Positions 1 to 6,662 of a stretch of 17,054 nt of DNA are shown piece by piece (position 1 is the stretch's first letter; each line of letters starts with the position of its first letter). Source of the stretch: Lachnospiraceae bacterium (GTDB taxonomy: Bacteria; Bacillota_A; Clostridia; Lachnospirales; Lachnospiraceae); NCBI GenBank assembly GCA_018365895.1, contig JAGZJD010000051.1:1-17054 (forward strand), in the 5' to 3' direction. Made by a program: the position numbers and the translations under genes. The notes beneath the pieces were generated by a model that saw only the letters and a list, made by a program, of their open reading frames with translations, was not told the origin of the DNA and did not search any database.

Positions 1-1
1 C

Positions 2-805
2 GGACCTCTCCCTAAACTTGGAGTTGCCGGAGCTGCAATTGCAACTGTCTTCGCACAGATTATTGTATTTCTTATGTATATAAGAGCGCTCTCCTCAGAG
101 TCTTTGCTCTTCTCAAATATGCATCTGCTCAAACCGGCATCTATGTCCCATATCATAGAGACGGTAAAGCTCGGTCTTCCTGTAGGTCTTCAGAGTATGC
201 TCTTTTCTATGATTTCCATGACCATCGCCCGTATCGTGGCAGACTATGGAGCAGCCGCCGTAGCTGTACAAAAAGTTGGAGCACAGATTGAAAGTATTGC
301 CTGGATGACTGCCGAAGGATTCGGCTCTGCGGTCAATTCCTTTATTGCCCAAAATCACGGCGCCGGTAAAAAAGAACGTATCCGCAAGGGCTATTTTACG
401 GCTATGACGATCATGCTTCTCTGGGGAACATTCACAAGCGTTGTACTTTTTGTTTTTCCGGAACAGCTTATGCAAATCTTCATTCATGAAGCAGATGTTG
501 TGCCGATTGGAGTAGACTATCTGAAAATACTTGCTGTTTCCGAAGTATTTGCATGCCTGGAAATGACTGCTGCAGGAGCTTTCCAAGGACTTGGAAAATC
601 TATCTTCTCCTCGCTCATCATTATTATTTTTACTGCGCTTCGAATTCCTATGGCATTAGCGCTTTCCGCTACTGCTCTTGGATTAAATGGTGTCTGGTGG
701 AGTATTTCAATTTCCAGCATTATCCGCGGATTTCTTCTTCCTGCTGCATTTGGCTATGTTCTTCATCACTATATGAAATCTGCAGCAAACAATAAATTCA
801 TTTAA
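2..805 (+). CDS. MATE-family multidrug/Na+ antiporter, C-terminal part (5' end outside window)
   Basis: The frame is open from the first bases of the window, so the start lies to the left and about 267 residues are visible. They read as the second half of a MATE exporter, an inner-membrane protein that expels drugs or metabolites using an H+ or Na+ gradient. Support: the phrase GVAGAAIATV near the left edge, typical of the loop between the two six-helix halves; then AVQKVGAQIESIAWM and the conserved NSFIAQNHGAGKK stretch of the second half; and several later hydrophobic segments (for example around LLWGTFTSVVLFVF and SSLIIIIFTALRIPMALAL). The C-terminus is short and polar, as usual. The substrate cannot be told from sequence. 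The next gene, enolase, starts 87 bases downstream on the same strand. I see no separate terminator between them other than the hairpin overlapping the enolase start. Family assignment is firm. Confidence 0.88.
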   Translation, partial: GPLPKLGVAGAAIATVFAQIIVFLMYIRALSSESLLFSNMHLLKPASMSHIIETVKLGLPVGLQSMLFSMISMTIARIVADYGAAAVAVQKVGAQIESIAWMTAEGFGSAVNSFIAQNHGAGKKERIRKGYFTAMTIMLLWGTFTSVVLFVFPEQLMQIFIHEADVVPIGVDYLKILAVSEVFACLEMTAAGAFQGLGKSIFSSLIIIIFTALRIPMALALSATALGLNGVWWSISISSIIRGFLLPAAFGYVLHHYMKSAANNKFI

Positions 806-821
806 AACTATAACTGGATTT

Positions 822-849
822 TTGTGACAGCTCTTCGCTGCAATAAAAT
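822..849 (+). promoter_or_regulatory. Candidate promoter for enolase
   Basis: TTGTGA (822-827) and TAAAAT (844-849) are separated by 16 bases, a weak sigma-A match. If used, transcription would start near 855-857, only a few bases before the hairpin at 859-900, so the enolase mRNA would begin almost directly with that structure. The match is partial and enolase could instead depend on read-through from the MATE gene. Confidence 0.3.
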
Positions 850-858
850 TGAATCACA

Positions 859-2203
<1,345 letters not shown>

Positions 2204-2204
2204 A

Positions 2205-2239
2205 TAAAATCCGGCAGCTGCTCATTGCCAGCTGCCGGA
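2205..2239 (-). terminator. Intrinsic terminator at the 3' end of glmM, in the eno/glmM convergent gap
   Basis: A perfect 11-bp stem, TCCGGCAGCTG (2210-2220) with CAGCTGCCGGA (2229-2239), has an 8-base loop. Read on the minus strand it is followed by TTTTA, which fits termination of glmM. On the plus strand the stem is followed by a C- and A-rich stretch with no T-tract, so for enolase it would be a weak terminator or only a 3'-end-stabilising hairpin. The remaining bases up to the glmM stop contain only a short TTCTATAGAA palindrome (2255-2264). Confidence 0.8.
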
Positions 2240-2278
2240 CACTCTAAAACTTCGCTTCTATAGAACGGTATCTGCAAT

Positions 2279-3625
2279 TTATTCTATTACAAGACCTTCT
2301 TCTTTCATAACATCAATGATTTGATGCACATATTTCTCACACAGTTCATCTGTCCCTGCCTCTACCATAACACGCAGCAGCGGTTCTGTTCCGCTCTCTC
2401 TTACAAGAATACGGCCTTCCTGTCCAAGGGCTTCTTCAACATTCTCAATTGCTTTTACAACAGCCGGATGTGTTTTTGCTGCCGTCTTATCAGACACACG
2501 CACATTTTTCAGCAACTGCGGATAAATCTTTACCTCTTCTGTCAGCTTTCCAAGACTCTGTTTCTTCTCAAGAACTACCTCCATGATCATCAGGGAAGTA
2601 AGGATTCCATCTCCTGTTGTTGCATGTTTGCTAAAAATGATGTGCCCGGACTGCTCTCCACCGAGTGAGTAGTTATTCTGAGACATATTCTCATACACAT
2701 ATTTGTCTCCTACCTTTGTCTTCTCATAAGCAATTCCTGCCTTATCAAATGCTTTATACAGACCGAGGTTAGACATGACTGTTGTCACTACCGTATCGTG
2801 GTTCAGTCTTCCCTGTTCTTTCAGATATTTACCACATACATAAAGAATCAGATCTCCATCCACAACATTTCCATTCTCATCTACCGCAATACAGCGATCC
2901 GCATCTCCATCAAATGCAAATCCAATATCTAGATTTTTTTCTTTCACAAATGCCTGGAGCTGTTCAATATGGGTAGATCCGCAATTCGTATTAATATTAA
3001 TTCCGTCCGGCTCATTACTGATGACATAAGTTTTCGCTCCCAGAGCATCATAAACACTCTTTGCAATAGATGATGCACTTCCATTTGCACAATCAAGTCC
3101 CACTCGTTTCCCTTTAAAGGATCTTGTCGCCAAAGAAATCAACTGTCCGATATATCGATTACGGCCTGCCGAATAATCTACCGTTCTTCCGATTTCTCCC
3201 CGTACGGCAAGCGGAAGTTCTTCTATCTCTCCATCTAAATAAGCCTCAATCTTCTTTTCAATCTCTGCTTCAATTTTCTGTCCCTGACCATTAATCAGCT
3301 TAATACCATTATCATAATATGGGTTATGGCTTGCAGAAATCATGATACCGCAGTCAAAGTTTTCTGTTCGTGTTACATAAGATACGCTCGGTGTTGTCGT
3401 TACATGAAGAAGATATGCGTCTGCTCCTGAAGCCGTCAGTCCTGATGCCAGTGCATATTCAAACATATAACTGCTTCTTCGTGTATCCTTTCCTATTACA
3501 ATCTGCGCCTTATGCTCCTGTCCGAAATACCATCCAAGATACCGTCCAATCTTAAATGCATGCTCCACTGTCAGTACTTTGTTGGCTTCCCCGCGAAATC
3601 CGTCTGTTCCAAAATATTTCCCCAT
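2279..3625 (-). CDS. glmM: Phosphoglucosamine mutase
   Basis: Interconverts glucosamine-6-phosphate and glucosamine-1-phosphate, which feeds UDP-GlcNAc and hence peptidoglycan synthesis. The 448 residues equal the usual GlmM length. The N-terminus MGKYFGTDGFRGEAN is diagnostic for GlmM as opposed to other phosphohexomutases. The phospho-serine loop is ISASHNP with Ser99, the Mg2+ loop is DGDADR (Asp238, Asp240, Asp242), the sugar-binding loop is GGEQSGH, and the C-terminal phosphate-binding loop is RESGTEPLLRV. The start is supported by GGAGG at 3634-3638, 8 bases upstream of ATG. A promoter lies at 3693-3720 and the transcript appears to end at the perfect stem 2210-2239, so it is probably monocistronic. 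In many Firmicutes glmM follows cdaA-ybbR; the visible upstream neighbour here is instead a small unknown gene more than 200 bases away. Confidence 0.96.
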   Translation of the reverse strand: MGKYFGTDGFRGEANKVLTVEHAFKIGRYLGWYFGQEHKAQIVIGKDTRRSSYMFEYALASGLTASGADAYLLHVTTTPSVSYVTRTENFDCGIMISASHNPYYDNGIKLINGQGQKIEAEIEKKIEAYLDGEIEELPLAVRGEIGRTVDYSAGRNRYIGQLISLATRSFKGKRVGLDCANGSASSIAKSVYDALGAKTYVISNEPDGININTNCGSTHIEQLQAFVKEKNLDIGFAFDGDADRCIAVDENGNVVDGDLILYVCGKYLKEQGRLNHDTVVTTVMSNLGLYKAFDKAGIAYEKTKVGDKYVYENMSQNNYSLGGEQSGHIIFSKHATTGDGILTSLMIMEVVLEKKQSLGKLTEEVKIYPQLLKNVRVSDKTAAKTHPAVVKAIENVEEALGQEGRILVRESGTEPLLRVMVEAGTDELCEKYVHQIIDVMKEEGLVIE

Positions 3626-3692
3626 AATGCTGTCCTCCAGTATGTTTTATTTGAATTATTGTCCGTTTTTTTTGCACAATTATCTTTTTTCT

Positions 3693-3720
3693 ATTATATT
3701 CTTTTTGATGCAAAAATCAA
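3693..3720 (-). promoter_or_regulatory. Promoter of glmM
   Basis: On the minus strand TTGATT (3720-3715) and a perfect TATAAT (3698-3693) are separated by 16 bases, about 70 bases upstream of the glmM start, in very AT-rich DNA. The -35 box coincides with the first of three repeated TTGATTTTT units. Confidence 0.6.
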
Positions 3721-3760
3721 CCTCAAAAATCAATTTTTGTAATTATTTCCAAAAAATCAA
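3711..3760 (-). repeat. Three TTGATTTTT units overlapping and upstream of the glmM promoter
   Basis: On the plus strand CAAAAATCAA occurs at 3711-3720 and 3724-3733, and CAAAAAATCAA at 3750-3760. Spacing is 13 then about 27 bases. The first copy forms the -35 region. They may be binding sites, alternative -35 elements or simply low-complexity drift in an AT-rich gap. The rest of the 3626-3846 gap shows no open reading frame with a ribosome binding site and no convincing terminator for the gene at 3847. Confidence 0.4.
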
Positions 3761-3846
3761 TTCCTTTTTGAATATTTCCACCCAATTATCCTATCCATAC
3801 TATTTTTTGCTTTTTTAATGTTATCCTGTACACTAACTCTTATGCA

Positions 3847-4266
3847 TCATATTTTGTATTTTCCCGGAAACTTCAGCTCTTCCGCCAGTTTATTTGTCTC
3901 TACAATAAAAATTGGATTCGTAAGTTCATAATCGCTAATCTTAACACGAAACCATTGGTCCGGTTTTGTAAAAATTCCTGTCACTTCGTATTTTATCGCT
4001 GTTACAAGAAGCCCATACGCAGCAATCATCCGGTAACGGTTCGTCTGCTGCCCCTTTCTCCAACCGCGAAACTCCTGCTGCAATACTTCCGCCGCTGCAA
4101 TGGCTCGTCGAGACGCATAACCGTTTACAAGATTCATCAATTTATCAAAATCCTCTTCCAAAAAGCTTCCTTCCTGAGAACTCAAAAGTCGGTCAAGAAA
4201 ATTCAAAAGTGCCTGTGGAAGCGGCATCAAAAACTGTGTATATGCTTCTTTTTTCTGTCTGTTCAC
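3847..4266 (-). CDS. Conserved-looking small protein of unknown function (139 aa)
   Basis: I do not recognise this protein. It is soluble in appearance, with no signal peptide or membrane segment. The N-terminal half is helical and mixed in charge (for example FLEEDFDKLMNLVNGYASRRAIAAAEVLQQEF); the C-terminal part has a hydrophobic stretch (MIAAYGLLVTAIKY) and probable beta strands. There are no cysteines, metal motifs or helix-turn-helix that I can identify. The start is a GTG at 4264-4266 with AGGAGG (4274-4279) 8 bases upstream, which is what makes the frame credible as a gene. It stands alone between the purH terminator and glmM and is transcribed in the same direction as both. No clear promoter could be fixed in the 4267-4400 gap; a TACAAT lies there but without a good -35 box. 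Confidence 0.72.
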   Translation of the reverse strand: MNRQKKEAYTQFLMPLPQALLNFLDRLLSSQEGSFLEEDFDKLMNLVNGYASRRAIAAAEVLQQEFRGWRKGQQTNRYRMIAAYGLLVTAIKYEVTGIFTKPDQWFRVKISDYELTNPIFIVETNKLAEELKFPGKYKI

Positions 4267-4399
4267 TATTATTTCCTCCTTTTTTCAGTACACAATTCTA
4301 TACTCTTTTCATTGTATCATTGCTCCTTCTTTCTCTTCCACCTTCACTGTTCGCTTTCTTTCGACAGGATTTTTCGGCATTCCTTAATTCTTTCCACAC

Positions 4400-4446
4400 A
4401 AAAAGCCCCGGAGCAGCAGTATGCAAAACTGCTGCCTCTCCGGGGC
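4400..4446 (-). terminator. Intrinsic terminator of the purO-purH transcript (bidirectional form)
   Basis: GCCCCGGAG (4405-4413) plus CAGCAG (4414-4419) pair with CTGCTG (4429-4434) and CTCCGGGGC (4438-4446), with a 3-base bulge (CCT, 4435-4437) and a 9-base loop. On the minus strand the stem is followed by TTTTT (4404-4400), ending the purH transcript. On the plus strand a T-tract (4452-4457) also follows a few bases later, so it could stop transcription both ways. The arms are GC-rich in an AT-rich context. Confidence 0.9.
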
Positions 4447-4455
4447 CGGTCTTTT

Positions 4456-5634
4456 TTAATGATGGAATAAACGAATTCCTGTAAATGCCATTGCCATCTG
4501 ATATTTATTACATGTCTCAATTACATTGTCATCACGGACAGATCCGCCCGGCTGCGCAATGTACTTCACGCCGCTCTTATGCGCCCGCTCAATATTATCG
4601 CCAAACGGGAAGAACGCGTCTGAGCCAAGTGAAACATCCTGCATCTTATCAAGCCATGCACGCTTCTCTTCTCTTGTAAATACTTCCGGTTTTACTTTGA
4701 AAATATTTTCCCATGCGCCATCTGCCAGTACATCCATATAATCTTCACCAATGTAAAGGTCAATTGCGTTATCACGGTCTGCACGACCAATCTTGTCTAC
4801 AAACTCAAGCCCTAACACCTGTGGACTCTGACGAAGCCACCAGTTATCTGCTTTTGTTCCTGCAAGGCGTGTACAATGAATACGGGACTGCTGTCCGGCG
4901 CCAATACCGATTGCCTGTCCGTCTTTTGCATAGCATACAGAGTTTGACTGTGTATATTTTAATGTAATCATAGCGATCGCAAGATCGATCTTTGCCTGCT
5001 CTGTCAATTCTTTATTTTCTGTAACAACATTTGCGAATAATTCTTCATCAATTTTCAGTTCATTTCTTCCCTGTTCAAATGTAATACCGAACACATCTTT
5101 ATGTTCGATCGGAGCCGGCACATAGTCCGGATCAATCTGGATAATATTGTAATTGCCTTTCTTCTTTGCTTTTAAGATTTCAAGCGCCTCCGGCTCATAT
5201 CCCGGCGCAATCACACCGTCAGAAACTTCGCGCTTAATAATCTTTGCTGTAGAAACATCACACACATCAGAAAGTGAAATAAAATCTCCGAAAGAAGACA
5301 TTCTGTCAGCGCCTCTTGCTCTCGCATAAGCACATGCAAGCGGAGAAAGTTCTCCAAGATCATCTACCCAGTAAATTTTAGCTAATGTCTCACTCAACGG
5401 CAGACCAACTGCTGCTCCCGCCGGAGATACATGCTTGAAAGAAGTTGCAGCCGGAAGTCCTGTTGCTTTCTTCAATTCTTTTACAAGCTGCCATCCATTA
5501 AATGCATCCATAAAGTTAATATATCCCGGTCTTCCGTTTAATACCTGAATCGGAAGTTCACGTCCGTCAGACATAAAAATCTTTGACGGCTTCTGATTTG
5601 GGTTACATCCATATTTTAATTCTAATTCTTTCAT
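4456..5634 (-). CDS. purH: AICAR transformylase, stand-alone (phosphoribosylaminoimidazolecarboxamide formyltransferase)
   Basis: Transfers a formyl group from 10-formyl-THF to AICAR (ZMP), giving FAICAR, the penultimate step of de novo IMP synthesis. The 392 residues cover only the transformylase half of a classical bifunctional PurH; the N-terminal IMP cyclohydrolase (MGS-like) domain is absent. Evidence: [11 protein letters not shown] near the N-terminus, the catalytic Lys67-His68 in [31 protein letters not shown], and the C-terminal [10 protein letters not shown]. The missing cyclohydrolase activity is supplied by purO, 32 bases upstream in the same transcript. ATG at 5634 is preceded by AAAGGAG. 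Some authors call the free-standing form purV, so the symbol purH is used here in the broad sense. Regulated with purO by the ZTP riboswitch, and the transcript ends at the 4400-4446 terminator. Confidence 0.93.
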   Translation of the reverse strand: MKELELKYGCNPNQKPSKIFMSDGRELPIQVLNGRPGYINFMDAFNGWQLVKELKKATGLPAATSFKHVSPAGAAVGLPLSETLAKIYWVDDLGELSPLACAYARARGADRMSSFGDFISLSDVCDVSTAKIIKREVSDGVIAPGYEPEALEILKAKKKGNYNIIQIDPDYVPAPIEHKDVFGITFEQGRNELKIDEELFANVVTENKELTEQAKIDLAIAMITLKYTQSNSVCYAKDGQAIGIGAGQQSRIHCTRLAGTKADNWWLRQSPQVLGLEFVDKIGRADRDNAIDLYIGEDYMDVLADGAWENIFKVKPEVFTREEKRAWLDKMQDVSLGSDAFFPFGDNIERAHKSGVKYIAQPGGSVRDDNVIETCNKYQMAMAFTGIRLFHH

Positions 5635-5666
5635 GATTTCAGACTCCTTTATGATTCTCTATTGAT

Positions 5667-6380
5667 CTATTTATTTTTATTTACGATTCTTGTCTCGTAA
5701 GTTCCTGTCTCAATATCAATATAGCGCACAAATAAAGACACCTTATTATCTTCATTGAGGCTGTTCCATAATGTCTCTGTAAATCCATCGATTTCATCCG
5801 GAACTGCAATCAGCTTCGGTTCTCCCTCAAAGCTTGGAAGCGGATTTCCGTCACATTTGTATGTGTGGATAAAATGTCCCTCTCCTGCTTTTGGATTCTC
5901 ATAAGCAAATGTATAGCGGTTGCATCCATCCGGACATCCGTTATTGCTCTTTAAAATTGACATTGCATAGTTATATTTTCCATTCTCAATATGCATAATC
6001 CCTGAAATACGAGGTGTATAGTTCGGGGCATCCGGTTCAAATTCTCTTGTACGCAAAGACTGTTCAAATGTAAGCTGTTTGTCCATTCCTTCATAAATCG
6101 TATCCGTCTGATCTCCATTCGTCACGATTGTCTTATTGCCAAGTACTCTGACCGGTGCATAAATGATCAGACTTGGATCTGTCAGTTTTGATTCATCAAA
6201 TGCCTGTGTGCGGATTCCTGCACCTTCTTCTACAAAAACACGATTTCTGCTGTTTTCACTTCTTCCCATGATAAAATATGCTGTCACTGCCTTCTTGCCG
6301 TCAGCACTTTTACCAATGATGATTCCTCTTCCCGGATAGGAATTTTCCTGTAATTCTTTTTCAATTGAAAGCATTTCCAT
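5667..6380 (-). CDS. purO: IMP cyclohydrolase, PurO type
   Basis: Closes the FAICAR ring to give IMP, the last step of de novo purine synthesis. The protein resembles the archaeal-type PurO family rather than the MGS-like domain of PurH. Visible features are the N-terminal YPGRGIIIGKSADGKKAV and the conserved IMGRSENSRNRVF, then DPSLIIYAP, PNYTPRISGI and a mixed alpha/beta remainder. With the start at ATG 6380 it has 237 residues, a plausible family length. That start has AAAGGAG 8 bases upstream (6389-6395); the ATG two codons later is possible but less well placed. The frame is open further upstream to 6611, but that extension runs through the riboswitch and has no ribosome binding site, so I reject it. 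Adjacent purH performs the preceding step. Confidence 0.9.
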   Translation of the reverse strand: MEMLSIEKELQENSYPGRGIIIGKSADGKKAVTAYFIMGRSENSRNRVFVEEGAGIRTQAFDESKLTDPSLIIYAPVRVLGNKTIVTNGDQTDTIYEGMDKQLTFEQSLRTREFEPDAPNYTPRISGIMHIENGKYNYAMSILKSNNGCPDGCNRYTFAYENPKAGEGHFIHTYKCDGNPLPSFEGEPKLIAVPDEIDGFTETLWNSLNEDNKVSLFVRYIDIETGTYETRIVNKNK

Positions 6381-6442
6381 GAGTGTTTCTCCTTTGACAT
6401 CTCTTTTCTCATACATTAACAGTAACAAATCGTCTGAATTCC

Positions 6443-6452
6443 CCGACCGTCT
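6443..6452 (-). other. Ten-base segment downstream of the riboswitch terminator, complementary to riboswitch P3
   Basis: On the minus strand AGACGGTCGG (6452-6443) is the exact reverse complement of CCGACCGTCT (6509-6500), which is part of the riboswitch P3 region and of the terminator stem. It repeats the GACGG that forms the aptamer's own pseudoknot strand. It lies after the U-tract, so it exists only in read-through RNA. See findings. Confidence 0.5.
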
Positions 6453-6465
6453 CTCCTGTGAAAAT

Positions 6466-6504
6466 AAAAAACGCCTGGGACGCAAACTATTTGCAGCCCA
6501 GACG
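6466..6504 (-). terminator. Riboswitch-controlled intrinsic terminator upstream of purO
   Basis: On the minus strand CGTCTGGG (6504-6497) pairs with CCCAGGCG (6479-6472) using one G-T wobble, and the apical part continues with GCAAA/TTTGC. Six Ts follow (6471-6466). The 5' strand overlaps the aptamer's conserved P3 sequence, so terminator and ligand-bound aptamer exclude each other. Confidence 0.88.
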
Positions 6505-6562
6505 GTCGGCATCTTTCCCTTATACTTCCTGTGGTCAATTCCACTTCCGTCAGTCATATAAG
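6466..6562 (-). promoter_or_regulatory. ZTP/ZMP riboswitch (pfl motif) with terminator expression platform
   Basis: Read on the minus strand, P1 is CUUAUA (6562-6557) with UAUAAG (6524-6519). Between them the junction GACUGACGG closely matches the pfl consensus GACUGGCG. P2 is GUGG/CCAC (6544-6541 with 6534-6531), and GGAAG before the 3' P1 strand fits the conserved purine stretch. The 3' domain CCGUCUGGGC (near 6496-6510) matches the hallmark CCGCCUGGGC with one change. The expected pseudoknot forms as ACGG/CCGU, in place of the more usual GCGG/CCGC, so the change is compensated. GUCUGGG is also the 5' strand of the following terminator, the known architecture of this class. ZMP binding should stabilise P3 and allow read-through into purO-purH. 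Confidence 0.88.
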
Positions 6563-6569
6563 TAAGCTT

Positions 6570-6598
6570 AGTGTAGCATCGGACGGGAAAAATGTCAA
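6570..6598 (-). promoter_or_regulatory. Promoter of the purO-purH unit
   Basis: On the minus strand a perfect TTGACA (6598-6593) is followed after 17 bases by TACACT (6575-6570). Transcription would start about 6563, placing the P1 helix of the ZTP riboswitch at the very 5' end of the RNA. Confidence 0.8.
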
Positions 6599-6662
6599 CC
6601 TGCCTGAACACAAATTTCTTTTTTAATCAGATTTCATCTAAATTTGATTTTTTATAAATTTT

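Noticed and set aside
113..586. Long open frame antisense to the MATE gene
   Set aside because: The translated sequence is rich in His, Cys and Phe with no protein-like pattern and no ribosome binding site; it is a shadow of the MATE gene.
6381..6611. Upstream extension of the purO reading frame (77 extra codons)
   Set aside because: It runs through the ZTP riboswitch and its terminator, includes part of the promoter, has no ribosome binding site, and family homology begins after ATG 6380, which has AAAGGAG.
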